Source of the DNA: Gigantopelta aegis
Lineage: Eukaryota > Mollusca > Gastropoda > Neomphalida > Peltospiridae
DNA: 64,000 bases
Assembly: GCF_016097555.1 (NCBI RefSeq)
Contig: NC_054704.1
Span: 32,996,554-33,060,553, forward strand
Direction of reading: 5' to 3'
The stretch's first letter is position 1; each line of letters starts with the position of its first letter. The notes under the pieces are model-generated. The model searched no databases, was not told where the DNA came from, and saw nothing but the letters and a program-made list of their open reading frames with translations. Both the position numbers and the translations under genes were made by a program. Shown here one piece after another: positions 13,025-24,879 of this stretch.

Positions 13025-14740
13025 GTGAATGACTGCTACTTCTGTATGGTGGATATTTCGAGATTCAAGAAAACGAAAAATCGACATGATATCACATATC
13101 CAGATATTCATCATCTATTGCTCCAGTTCCACACCCAGAACTGTCTGTACCGAGACCACCTGTTAAAGTTTTGGAGAGTGAAAATTTTGAATCTGAATCT
13201 GAAGAATCTAACGTTGGTCATACTGACGAAGAAAAGAAGCAACCACACTTTCCAAACCAGCAGGAACTGGATTATTTGATTCGAGATCTCGGGCAGACGA
13301 AGTCTAATGCAGAGCTTCTAACATCAAGACTGATGGAGTGGAACCTTTTGGACAACAGTTGTCGAACTACAGCTGCTAGGAAAATACATGAAAGGTTCTC
13401 AAAATTTCTTTCGGTGAAAGATGATTTATGTTTTTGTAATGACATTGAGAACTTATTTCAAGAGCTGGGTATTGGTCATGAACCAAATGGTTGGCGTCTC
13501 TTCATAGACAGTTCTTCCGGAAGTCTCAAATGTGTTCTTCTGCACAATGGAAATCAGTATCCATCAATACCAATTGGGCACTCTGAGCATATAAAGGAAA
13601 ACTACGAAAATTTAAAATTTCTTCTGGCAAGTCTGTGGCTATTTCAAAATGATCAGCTTCTTAAAAGGACTCCAAGGAGGAGGCTGTACAACATTCTTGC
13701 TTTCTTTGCCTGTGGGACAGTTATGCTATATCTCAACAATACCGCAAAAGACACTGGCCTCAAAGAGAACACTTTATTCCAGGCACACAGAATGTGAAGT
13801 TCCAGCCCTTGGTAGAATCAGAGAAAGTCCTTATACCTCCACTGCATATCAAATGTGGGCTTGTCAAACAGTTTGTGAAAGCACTGAACAAAGAAGGCGA
13901 AGCTTTCAAATATATTTCCAACATGTTTCCACATTTGTCAAAATCAAAACTCGAAGGTGGTATTTTCACCGGACCAGATGTTCACAAGATGCTTCAGTCA
14001 TAAAAATTTGAAGAAAAAATTTGAAGAAAAAATTACATCAAAGGAACAAAACGCTTGGAGGTCGTTTAGAGAAGTGGTTGAAAATTTCCTTGGGAATAAC
14101 AAAAGTGGGAATTACGAACAGTTAATAGAAAAGTTGATAACGACTTGTGGAAAGCTTGGAATGAATTAATGAATGAATGTTTAACGACACCCCAGCACGA
14201 AAAATACATCGGCTATTGGGTGTCAAACTATGGTAATGCAAATAAATAAAGTGATGATCAACATCAATATAAAAATTCAAGACTTAAACAAAAACAGTGT
14301 AAAGAACTGTGCAAAAACACAAATATCACAGAATTTTACGGATACTGAATTTTACTCAAAACTTCAATTTTGTGCTGTATTTGCCATTCTCAAAGAGAAT
14401 GTTACACCCCTGCACCACGGTGAGGTTACAGCACACGCAGGGGAATGTGGAAAGCTTGGATGCCGGATGCCGGATGTCTTTAAAATTGCATTTCCTCCAT
14501 TCTCACCTAAATTTCTTCAGTGAAAATATGGGTGACATCAGTAAAGAACACGGCGAAAGATTTCACCAAGATATATTAACTATGGAAAGAAGATATCAAG
14601 GGAAATGGGACTTAAACATGATGGGTGGCTATCTGTGGGGGTTAGTACGTGATGACTCATCATGTCATCGACGAAAAGTACGAAAAATCTTTGTTGTTGA
14701 TTTATACCTGTATAGTAGAACATGTAGAATATCTATGTAA
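13025..14740 (+). pseudogene. Decayed multi-copy transposon-type protein, split by a retroposon
   Basis: Successive blocks give one protein family in changing frames. The first block (13171-13797) includes LDYLIRDLGQTKSNAELL, CNDIENLFQELGI and WRLFIDSSSGSLKCVLLHNG. The second (13794-14003) has LIPPLHIKCGLVKQFVKAL and FPHLSKSKLEGGIF, and a third runs to about 14160. After a 285-bp insertion it resumes at about 14461 with LHFLHSHLNFF, GERFHQDI and MERRYQGKW. From memory this matches an uncharacterised protein family present in many copies in arthropod, cnidarian and mollusc genomes. It behaves like a transposable-element protein, but I cannot name its superfamily. A central portion around 13690-13800 appears deleted or frameshifted. 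Confidence 0.7.
14161..14445 (-). mobile_element. Retroposon with (ATTC)-type tail and 15-bp target duplication
   Basis: The element lies between two copies of tgtggaaagcttgga (14146-14160 and 14446-14460), a 15-bp target-site duplication. It interrupts the reading frame at 13-14.7 kb. Read on the minus strand it ends in TTGACACCCAATAGCCGATG, then GTGTCGTTAAAC, then an ATTC-like tail. A second, shorter copy of this tail region is at 48378-48455. The long duplication and simple tail fit LINE-mobilised, SINE-like insertion. Confidence 0.82.
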
Positions 14741-15599
14741 TATTTGTGATAATATATGCCATTAAACAAATCCATCAATATTGTGTTCTGTATATGTCTT
14801 TGGAGCGAAAAATCTCATAAATTCGTAAAACATTTCCTAAAAATAGTGAAAGTGAGATTCTGTGACTAAAACTAATACTCTAGAAGAAGTAGTGACATTT
14901 TTTGTAATCAGTACATAACAACTGACATAACTAAGAATTTTGAAAATTTCTATTACATTGTATATAAGGCATCATAAAGCAACACTGCAAGTGACCTCGG
15001 GCTAAGTCTACTTCTGTCAGTGTCTTGCAGATATAGATCATCAATTATGCGAACAACCAGACCAATAGACTGATCCCAGAGGCAGCTATTGGCTGAAGGG
15101 TATCAGCTGGCAAACATGATAAATTTCAACTTATATTTGGATGAAACCAACAAAAAAAAAGAAAAAAGAGTCCTTGGTATTCAGTAAATTTATAATGTGC
15201 TAGCGATGGATTGATTTGCCTCATTGACCAGTTTGATACATCTATTCTTTTGACACCGTTTGACAAATGTATTTATTTTCGTGTACCCATTGGGCTATTA
15301 TTCTCTTTTGTAACCAGTGTGCTATGATTGGTATGTCGAATGTAGGGCTTTGTTTTTAGTGGGGCGGCATAGCTCAACATATGAAAACAATTGTTAATTT
15401 TGTGATAAAAGCACCACATTTGGCAGATGTGTTGATAGATATATTGGGAACAAAACTGGATATTGGGTCATCACAAACCCGTGGCAGCCATTTTTCAAAA
15501 TGGCCACCAGCGGTTGGTCAAAACTTCCTATCCCATTAGCTGTTAAACGAGAGATGGAAATCTAGAAGACTTTTTTCAGCATGGCCACCAGCGTTCTCC

Positions 15600-16910
15600 G
15601 ATGGAGGAAGATTACGACTTGGGACAAAGAATGACCTTCTGACATGCCTGGAGGACCTGTCTCCAGCTCAGACTAAAGCCCCATATGCAACCTGTGTAGT
15701 TCTTAATGGAGCTGCCATCATTCAGATGATGAAGTCAGTAGGTGCCAAGACATTTGATAAACATGCCGAGCAGGAATTCATCCCATATATTTCTTCTCAG
15801 CTGCACAGTGTGTCACATGTGGACCTCGTTGGGAATACTTAAAGGATGACTCCCTGAAAGGCACTGCAAGAGCCAAGCGCGGAAAGGGTGTTAGGAGATG
15901 TGTGGTTGGGAAGGCTGCCATACCAGGAAACTGGCAGAACTTTCTGCGGGTTGACAGCAACAAGACAGAACTATTCAGTTTCCTGTCTAAGGTCCTCCAT
16001 CAGCCGTTCTGTGAGGTAGATATGGGAGTTGTCCTCACTGATGGGAAGAGGGTGCTCAGCACACAGCTACTGCAGGATCTCCACACCCTGGTCCATGCAG
16101 CCATGAAGAAGCTGATAGTCATATGCTACTGCATGTATCACACGCTGCACAGCATGGTCACCACCAGATGCTCATTCGCACTGTTGACACTAATGTTGTG
16201 GTCTTGGCTGTGTTTGCCATAAATCAACTATCAGCTGGATGTGAACTGTTGCTAGCATTCGGAACTGGCAAGAGCTTTAGCTAACTGGCAGTCCACCAAG
16301 TATCTGTGAGCCTCGGACCAGAGATGTCATGTGCCTTTCCAATGTTCCAAGCGTTGACAGGCTACGACACTGTATCCAGTTTTGCTGGACATGGAAAGAA
16401 GACAGCATGGTCAACATGGAGGTCACTGCCGGAGCTGACAGATGCACTACTGATGCTGGCAAATGGATCAACGGAGATTCCAGATGATGCAATGAATATC
16501 ATTGAGAGGTTTATCATATTTTTTTAACAGAACCAGCACCTGCACCAAGGTGGACCATGCAAGATGGAAGCTCTTGCCACGAAAAAACTCGGCGTGACAA
16601 ATCCCACTTACCCGAGCTGCTCTGGTGGAGCACGTCACGAGAGTAGTCTAACAGGCTGGTCACATCTGGGGGAATACACTACTACCAGACCCTGTGTTGC
16701 CATCACCAACTGACTGGGGGTGGGTGAAGACAGAAGACATGTGTGAGCCCCATTGGACAATGTTGCCACAAGCATCACAATCCTGTCATGAGCTGATCTC
16801 TTGTGGCTGCAAGAGTGGTTGCAGAAAGCGCTAGAGGTGCAAGAAGGCTGCACTTCAGTGCACAATCCTCTGCTTCTGTGAGGGAGAATGTGCCAGCTGA
16901 CTCTCTTTAC
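15600..16910 (+). pseudogene. Decayed multi-copy ORF with possible PIN-like nuclease core
   Basis: Blocks in several frames read LNGAAIIQMMKSVGAKTFDK, HVDLVWEYLKDDSLKGTARA, GNWQNFLRVDSNKTELFSFL, VVVLAVFAINQLSAG, LLLAFGTGKSFR, FPMFQALTGYDTVSSFAGHG and SLPELTDALLMLANG. A cysteine-rich tail follows (CHELISCGCKSGCRKR, CTILCFCEGECAS). I recognise this as an uncharacterised family present in many copies in marine-invertebrate genomes and behaving like part of a mobile element. In intact relatives, as I remember them, an EADSR motif and the DTDVVVLAV strand resemble the acidic core of PIN-like nucleases; the EADSR part is damaged here. There are many frameshifts and stops, so no product is expected. 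Confidence 0.62.
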
Positions 16911-16919
16911 TCAAAGATT

Positions 16920-18180
16920 AGCGTGCCATGCCCTGGTCCATGGCAAGTCGTCTTGCCGTGATGAACAATTCATATGATCAAGATGTGTTCATAGAATGGT
17001 TCAAATAATATACAGCAAATACACTGGTCTTTTCAAATAACTTAAGTAGCATAGTTAATGTACATTCACTGAACATTGTTACATGGCCTATGTTAATGCA
17101 TAACTGTACTCAATACTGCTACGGTTTAATCCAGTTAGCACTATAACATACAGAGACAATCTCATCATTTTGTTTCATTTTCTTTCATTTATTATTGCCT
17201 TACGTTGTAATAAAACATATTTTTCACTTTAACTTGTATGTAAATAATATTTGTGATGCTGAAAACATGGAAACGGCAGCTTGGGTTGGCCAAAATGTTC
17301 TATGCCAGAATGCCAATTTGCAATGGCCCAATATCCAGATTTCTTCTAAATATATTAAGCTATATATGTACCAAATTTGGCGCTTTTATCACAAAATGAA
17401 CAATAGGTTAGCTATGTCGTCCCACTATTTGTCCTGTTTGTAGGACAGTGATTACAACAAGATGGGATTTGAATGTTTGCTTCGCTACGGTAAAGAGGGA
17501 TACCATTGTCTAGTTAGATAATACCAAAAAAAAATGGATTTTTAAATTAAATTTATCTAAATACGAATGATGTTCAGGAATGGTCAAGATACATGCATGT
17601 CAGGTAAATAAATTTAAAACTGGACTAGTTGGGATGAAAAAAGAAGGGATTAATATGGAACAAAATTCTCTCTCATTTTCCTATACTCAATTTACCTAAA
17701 CTCATTTACCTATACTCATTTTACCTATACTCATTTTACCTTCAACAACTAAAGCTGACAACAATACTTAAAATTTGAAATTGCAAGTATTATAAAATTA
17801 CATTGTAACTGGGGGAAAACACACACTATACGCGAACGTGAGCGAAAGCAATTGGCTGTGCAGGTTGAGAACAAACCGGCGTTGCAGAAGAGACTAATAA
17901 GGCAGTGAACCAGCCGGTTGTTTGCTCCCACCTTCACCCTCTGTACCGCCCAGGGTGATCTCTTCCGTCTCCTCTTCTTCGTCGCAGGACGTACCCCGTA
18001 GACAAAGGTGACGGTAGTCGTAAATCAACAATTGGTCACAGTATTCGACTAACGTTCCCAGAGTCCAATAGCTACCTCCTCCTCCACCACCACCACCACC
18101 CCCACTACCACCCAACCCAGTCCTGGGGACAGATCGAGAGTTGCAACCTCAAAAGTAGACTTCATTGTTCAAGCGTTTAA
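16920..18180. other. No gene seen
   Basis: Contains a small repeat of ctatactcattttac (about 17675-17740) and a (CCA)n run near 18080-18110. No coding signal. Confidence 0.6.
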
Positions 18181-18189
18181 GTGAGAAAG

Positions 18190-18415
18190 AAAATAAAGTT
18201 AAAGTTTGTTTTGTTTAACGCCACCACTAGAGCACATTGATTTATTAATCATCGGCTATTGGATGTCAAACGTGGTAAAAAAAAAAATTATGTGTAGTCT
18301 TAGACAAGAAATTCGCTACATCTTTCCATTAGTAGCAAAGGATCTTTTATATGCACCATACCACGGCCTTTGGTATTTCAGTCGTGGTGCCCTGGCTGGA
18401 ACGATGAGAAAGAAG
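18190..18415 (-). mobile_element. SINE, head truncated
   Basis: gtttgttttgtttaacgcca, tcggctattggatgtcaaac, aaaggatcttttatatgcac and tggaacgatgagaaag identify the shared SINE body. The tRNA-like head is missing. Confidence 0.8.
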
Positions 18416-18492
18416 AAGATGGGATGATCATTACCTTGAATGATGCTATTAAACTTTTCCTAATTTGACCAGCGATCTAGGCCAAGCAAAAC

Positions 18493-18717
18493 GATTGGAA
18501 GGAAGGACATGCTTTATTTAACGACGCACTCAAGACATTTTATTTACGGATATATGACGTTAGACATATGGTTAAGGACCACACAGATATTGAGATAGGA
18601 AACCCGCTGTCGCCACTTCATGGACTACTCTTTTCGATTAGCAGCAAGGGGTATTTTATATGCACCATCCCACAGACAGGATAGTACATACCACAGCCTT
18701 TGATATACCAGTCGTGG
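18493..18717 (-). mobile_element. SINE of the GACGCACTCAA family, head truncated
   Basis: tttatttaacgacgcactca, gttaaggaccacacagatat, agcaaggggtattttatatg and ccagtcgtgg. Same middle section as the ACGACACC SINEs but a different 3' part, so two families share a core. Confidence 0.82.
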
Positions 18718-19196
18718 GTTTAGATAACTAAGTTTTCTCAACAGTTGAAATGAGACCCAACTTTGATTGACAGTTGCATAAAGCGCCGTATCCGTATTCT
18801 TAAAGAAACTGAACCTTTAGAATAATTATTCATACTAATAAATGCACACTAGAAAATGCTAGAACATTCTTTTGTTTGGCTAAAAAAAACCATATAGGTT
18901 AGCATTTAGTGATTACATTTTACTCCTCTGTGTTGGTAAGGTTGAACTGTATGTCTGTATGTTCTGTATCAAATACAATACTATTTTAGTTTTCATTTCA
19001 TATAGAGGTGGTCATTGTGTTGGTACAAGATGGACGGCTTGGACAATATTTGGAAGCTGCTTTCAACTGATTTACAGGAAATTACATTGGGAAGGCAAAA
19101 ACAAGTACTGTCGAATGATTGGAGGCAGACGTGATGGCATCGTTCACGAGCTGCGTAAGATTGCCTAATATGCCATGTGAGTGATCTCTTTTTTTT

Positions 19197-19312
19197 TGTA
19201 TAGCAAGAATGTAGTGTCGGCTGACACCTCCAGATTGGTGAAAACAAGGATTTTGTATAGCAAGAATGTAGTGTCGGCTGACACCTCCAGATTGGTGAAA
19301 ACAAAGGATTTT
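19197..19312. repeat. Two tandem copies of about 60 bp
   Basis: tgtatagcaagaatgtagtg, tcggctgacacctccagatt and ggtgaaaacaaggatt occur twice in a row with one base different. No neighbouring gene. Confidence 0.85.
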
Positions 19313-19545
19313 GTTTGCTTTGTTTAACAACACCACTCGAACACATTGATTTATTAATCATCGGCTATTGGATGTCAAACATTTGGTAATTTTGACATAT
19401 CGTCTTAGAGAGGAAACTCTCTACAGTTTGTTTTCATTAGTAGCAAGGGATCGTTTATATGCATCATCCCATAGATAGGAAGCACATACCACAGCCTTTG
19501 ATACACCGACGGGGATCGATTCCAGACTGAACGCGCATCAGGCGA
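19311..19545 (-). mobile_element. SINE with GGGATCGAT-type head remnant
   Basis: ACGACACC-type 3' end (tttgtttaacaacaccactc) joined to a head remnant cgacggggatcgattccaga. Immediately followed by another SINE in the same orientation. Confidence 0.8.
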
Positions 19546-19828
19546 GCGAACGAATGATTATTTTAACGACTCACTCAAAACATTTTAATTACAGTTGTGT
19601 GACATACGGTTAAGGACCACACAGATAATGAGATCTGCCGTCACTCAATGTGCTAATCTTTCCGATTAGCAGCAAGGGATCTTTTATATGCAGCATCCCA
19701 CTGACAGGATAGTACAAGCCACGACCTTTATTACAGCAGTTGTGGACCACTGACTGGAACGAGAATTTGCCCACCGATGGGGATCGATCTTAAATCGACC
19801 GCATCACTACCGGGCTAAGTCACGCCCC
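19546..19828 (-). mobile_element. SINE of the GACGCACTCAA family, near full length
   Basis: Tail ttttaacgactcactcaaaa, body agcaagggatcttttatatg, and head ending ccgggctaagtcacgcccc, which is the complement of a tRNA-like GGGGCGTGACTTAGCCCGG 5' end. Confidence 0.82.
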
Positions 19829-20796
19829 ATTGTTGAAACAAAAGTCAAAGAGCATAACCAAAAATGACAGTTATCGAAACAGAACCATTTGTGAGGGAGT
19901 GACGATGGTTGTAGCGTTCTGTGTACAATTCTTTGAGACTTCTGTTTCGGGAAAAAACAAGTCTAGATCTAACAATTCTCGTCAGTCTTCTGCAATTCAG
20001 ATGTAAAAGATTATCTATTTGCCGACGCAACTTTATTTAAGATATACTAGTATCAAGCCTTATACAGCAGTAACCATTTGTGCCGAATATATTTACTTAC
20101 TTCGTTGTTATTCATCAAAATAATAGGCGCGTCAAAGACACCGTACGATTACGATTTTGCGTGTTAAAAGCTTTAAATGTCTCGTTGTTTTTATAAACAC
20201 TTCGATTTATTTCAGCAGTTATGCGTGTATGCCCTAAACTCAATCTAATTAAAATTAGCTCCACTATTACATGTGGATCTAACAGCAGCCCGTTGGAGCT
20301 CATGTCCAGTTGACCTTTCATTCGACCAATCAAATCCTTACTTGCAAAATCATGCCAGTGATTTGAAAAGAATTTGAAAACATTCGGGATTATGCCGAGG
20401 TTATACGAAATGATTCGGGTGAATTACGAAGTATGCCGGAAACTAATTTCAATATAATAATTTATATAAAATTTGTTTCAAGACGAAAATAAAACCGTGA
20501 TGGTATAGCCATAAAAGCTATTTATACTAGTATACAATCCAGAATTTATTACTGCACTTTTCCACCTATTTTTTCAATGTTAAAATAGACCAACAAGTTC
20601 GCCTATTGCATAAATAGTCTCGACCGATATTTTTAGAATTTGTATGCTCCCGAATAACGTTATAAAAGGCGAAGTTTAATTGGTCGATATTTAAATTGTT
20701 ATTTATAGATGAAATGTCACCTGGACATGGGAGTCCATGCAGTGCAGATCTTACAATTATTCCAAAATACTGGATCGATTTGTTTATAAATACTAG

Positions 20797-20960
20797 GGGC
20801 GGGACGTAGCTCAGTGGTAAAGTGGGATCAATCCTCGTCGGTGGGTCCATTTTTCCTAATGCAGCAAGGAATCTGTTATATGCACTTTCCCACAGACATG
20901 AAAGCAGATACCAGGGCCTTTGATCAGTTGTGGTGCATTGGTTGGAACGAGAAAAAAATA
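20797..20960. mobile_element. SINE chimera: head and body in opposite orientations
   Basis: A plus-strand tRNA-like head (ggggcgggacgtagctcagt at about 20799) runs to gtgggtccatt. It joins directly to a body in minus orientation (cctaatgcagcaaggaatct to ggttggaacgagaaaaaa). A normal copy would have both on one strand. Confidence 0.75.
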
Positions 20961-21800
20961 AACATTTGAAAATTTAAAAAACAAAATGTAAAAACATAAA
21001 TAAATCGCTAAATAAATAAATAAATCGCTAAGATCACGATATCGGGTGATTTTTGTTTTGTTTCAGTGGTACGAAGTGAAGGTCGTATAAAAATTTAAGT
21101 CTTCTATTCTCAAATACTATTCTATTTTAGCAGTTGCGATTTTCTGAAACATACTCCGATATTTTCGAATAGCAGTGCTTTAAAAATTTAATGTCAAGAT
21201 AACTTTTTCGTTTTATTATCCTTGCTTTATTTGTTTGTTTGTTGTTGTTTCAGTAGTGTGGGTTTCCAGGCGATGCAATACAGGCGTTAAACAAGAAGAA
21301 ACGAAAAAAGTATCATGTGACGTTAAAATGAAATTTATCTGTTCCAAGCGAGCAGATCAAGACAAGAAGCAGTTTAACTGGCAATGTTAAAAGAATATTA
21401 ATATTTTAGATGCTCAACACAAAAAGGGGGTAATTCTAACGAGCTCCCCCCGTCTCTTACACAGATAACAAGCAATTTAGTATATTATAAAAAAAAAAGC
21501 ACCATAGTAAATATCTATAGTTTAGTAATAAGACATAGATCAGTGTCACGAATGTCCAATGAATTATAACTTGTGGTTGCTTTATTGTCGTTACACTTAT
21601 GTCCTCCTTCGTATCAGTTATATCATCTCCACATTCCATTCCTCTAGTAACCAATCCGCCAGTATGCAACGTATGAATTTCCACCCGGTCTAGGGGTATG
21701 TTACGTCTTAAGAAAGAATTACACAATGTCATTCCACGTCAGTTTACAGGCCAGGCTATATGATACAACTCAAATGTGGCTTTTAAAATGCAAAAAATAT
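20961..21800. other. No gene seen
   Basis: AT-rich; short frames only, without family features. Confidence 0.6.
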
Positions 21801-21809
21801 ATATATATA

Positions 21810-23432
21810 CTCTGTCAAAAAAGAAACGCATAGGTGATAAGGAAAGAAGAAAAGTGTTTGTTTTTACAAAATATCGGGGTTTTTTTGTACAATGACCATA
21901 TTTGTTAATGTTCCTGGAATGGGACAGCATGCCCAAATACATCCTAAAACAAATTTAATGCACGTTGTGGCACGTTGTGCGACAATTGCAGGAAATCGGC
22001 GTGAAATGGTCAGATTTTGGTGAATGCACGTGAAACTAGGGAAAAAGATTAGCGTAGTGATGGGTATTTAAAGCTGCAATGTTCGCAATGATGCCTCATT
22101 TCCATATCGACGTAGACGAGTTACAAGATGCCAAGACTAAGCCTGCCGAATCGAAACATTGCAATAGGCCGCCTCCAGTTAGATGAATCGCAGTCGGTAG
22201 TCGCACGCCACATGAACATTCATCAGAGCACCATTTCACGTCTCTAGGACAGGTACCAGCAGTTTCAATCAGCTGAAGACCGGCCCAGAAGTGGAAGACC
22301 TCGCATAACAACTGCAGCAAAAGATCGCTACATCCGGGTTCTGGACTTGCGTCACCGAACTGCCACAGCAACGAACACTGGTGGACGCATATCTGGTTTG
22401 AGAAGGGTCTTTGCACAAATCATTCGGAACCGACTTTGAGAAGCTGGCTTACGGGCTAGGAGGCCGTATGTTGTCCTCGGAACCGACTTCGAGGAGCTGG
22501 TTTACGGGCTAGGAGGCCGTATGTTGTCCTCGGAAACGACTTCGAGAAGCTGGTTTACGGGCTAGGAGGCCGTATGTTGTCCCCATCCTGCGACGTCAAC
22601 ATAGACATTTACGTGTTAGCTGGTGCACGAATATACAGGGATGGAACTTGGAAAACTGGCGGCGAGTATGGTTTAGCGACGAGTCACGTTTCCTTCTACA
22701 GTGACGTGATGGACGATAACGTGTTTACAGACGCCGCAACGAACGTTTTGCTAACAACTGCGTCGCCCAAGTTGACAGATTCGGTGAAGGGAGTGTCATG
22801 ATGTGGGGAGCCATCTCATACACCGGCAGAAGTGAACTTGTGTTCGTACAAGGCTACCGGACAGCTGTACGCTACCGGGATGAAATTCTTCGCCGTCACA
22901 TCCTTCCCATTTTGGATCGACAGAGCGAACTCTTTCAGCAGGACAATGCCAGGCCGCATAAGGCACGTGTAACAATGGATTTCCTACAGAATGAGAACAT
23001 TAATGTGCTGCCATGGCCATCAAGATCGCCAGATCTCAAACCCATTGAACATCTATGGGACGAACTGGACAGACGTGTACGCCAGCGTGACCCGGAGCCT
23101 TAGACGCTTCCACAACTGTCACATGCACTGCAGGAAGAATGGGCTAGGATTCCACGTGCCCGGATTCAGAGACTCATTCAGTCTAAGCCAAGGAGATGTC
23201 GCGCAGTGATTGCTGCTGCTGGTGGCCACACAAGGTACTGATTTCAGCGCCCTCGAGCGACGCTGTTTGGTGACGAAAACGCCTCCACTGCCGTCAGTTC
23301 ATAGCAAGAACATTGTCACATACTCATGCCACATTTGACTGTGATACGATCATAAATAACGAAAGTATGCCACTTTGTATTAAAGAGATAATTCCATGAA
23401 TATTTCGCCTATGCGTTTCTTTTTTGACAGAG
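21810..23432 (+). mobile_element. Tc1-like transposon with intact inverted repeats and TA duplication
   Basis: The ends are a near-perfect inverted repeat of about 28 bp (ctctgtcaaaaaagaaacgc at 21810 and its complement ending at 23432) with one mismatch. TA dinucleotides at 21808-21809 and 23433-23434 are the target duplication. The 1623-bp length is normal for Tc1. The similar ends suggest it is younger than the copy at 2.6 kb, although the transposase is broken. Confidence 0.93.
22127..23244 (+). pseudogene. Tc1-like transposase pseudogene with internal triplication
   Basis: Starts MPRLSLPNRNIAIGRLQ, a helix-turn-helix with a stop after HQSTISRL, then a GRPR hinge. A 53-bp segment is triplicated at 22424-22582 in the linker before the catalytic core. 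FSDESRF (first Asp), FQQDNARPH (second Asp) and SPDLKPIEHLWDEL (Glu) are all present. The 22798-23103 stretch is open, but several stops occur after FSDESRF and a stop and frame change follow QRDPEP. The C-terminal family tail (RCRAVIAAAGGHTR) is readable in another frame. Confidence 0.9.
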
Positions 23433-23439
23433 TATATCT

Positions 23440-24175
23440 TTAAATGCCAAACCAAAAAAATCCCACATTTTAGCTCCTTATCTGAAATTGCTTTCGAGTT
23501 AATGTCTGGCCATGGGTACTCGCCTTTAACGTATATTCTAGAACAGATACAAAGCTAAAAATTAAGAAATAGTTTATCTTTATTCATTTTGAAGATAAGG
23601 GCCTCGAACTTAGGTTAAAGAAAAATGTAAATCCTTATTTTCTGGATCCAAGAAACACTGCGTATACACATTATTATGCATCAACGGATTTGGTTTAAAT
23701 AGGCTATATTTATCAAAATTCGCTTGTTTTGGAATCGGATATCATCGAAATTGAAGATTAAATGTTTTGGTAAAATATTATGCTAGACTCTTGTTCCAAA
23801 AAGGAAACGAAGAGCCCAAGTAGTCTTTGGGGCGAGACACTGAACATTGAACTAAAGGCTCACGCACAAGGTCGTGGTGGAGTTTTTGATATGCATATTT
23901 CATTTCAGTTTCTATGATGTACCACAAAAGCAACAATGTTAATAAACTCGATGTTCAAATAAAAAAGAAAACGAAATTAAAAAAAAAAATGATGTTTGTT
24001 TGGGGTTTTATTTTAAATGGCGAAGACTGAAAATAAAATAGCAACAAGAACTACTATTTGGACAAAGTTAAAATAATAAATATATCGCTACGGTTACAGT
24101 GAAGGGAATATTATTAATATTATATAGTTACAGAATTCATTAATTTTTGGCAAGTCCAGCGGTACAAAATGCAAA
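23440..24175. other. No gene seen
   Basis: AT-rich spacer between the Tc1-like element and a SINE. Confidence 0.6.
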
Positions 24176-24179
24176 AAAA

Positions 24180-24487
24180 AAGAAGTTTGTTTTGTTTAAC
24201 GACACCACTAAAGCACATTGATTTATTAATTATCGGCTATTGGATGTCAAACATTTGGTAATTCTGACTCGTAATCATCAGAGGAAACCTGCTACATTTT
24301 TCCTAATGTAGCAAGGGATCTTTTATATGCACTTTCCCACAGACAGGAAAAACACATACCACGGGCTCTGTTGTGGTGCACTGGTTGGAACAAGAAAAAA
24401 ATCCAATCATTTGAATGGATCCACCGAGATGGTTTCATCCTGCAACGCAAGCACCTCAAACGAGCACTCAACCGACTGAGCTAAACT
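24180..24487 (-). mobile_element. tRNA-derived SINE, near full length
   Basis: gtttgttttgtttaacgaca, cggctattggatgtcaaaca, ttctgactcgtaatcatcag, agcaagggatcttttatatg, and head cactcaaccgactgagctaa (complement of TTAGCTCAGTCGGTTGAGTG, an A-box-like tRNA start). Confidence 0.85.
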
Positions 24488-24879
24488 TATACTACTGAGA
24501 AATTACTCAATATCAACCGCACGTACTAAACCGTTGATCTATTAGCCAACCATATGTTCTTTAACTACACAGTGCAGGGTTTTTTTTTCTTCCAGGTTTC
24601 CCCAAAACATATAGAGAAATCGTTTCTCATGTTCGCTGACAACTTTTTCGGGGATTGAAAGATGATATGGTGGGCCAATCGATCATCCTTTTGAGTACAG
24701 TATGTAAAATAAGGAAACTGTTAACTAGCTTCTTAATGGAACAGTATTATTTTTACCTTAAATTTTTTATCATACATTTTAAAAGTAAGCTGTGTATCAA
24801 AATGAAAAGCAATAGACTACCATCAATAGACCACATAAATTTGTAATTTTATCACACGCAACGCAATTTGTGGAGGGTA

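Noticed and set aside
19031..19137. Possible exon reading MDGLDNIWKLLSTDLQ
   Set aside because: Reads like protein for about 33 codons, but has no donor before the stop and no partner exon nearby.
24440..24487. tRNA gene
   Set aside because: tRNA-like A and B boxes here and elsewhere are heads of SINEs followed by the SINE body; no complete cloverleaf is present.
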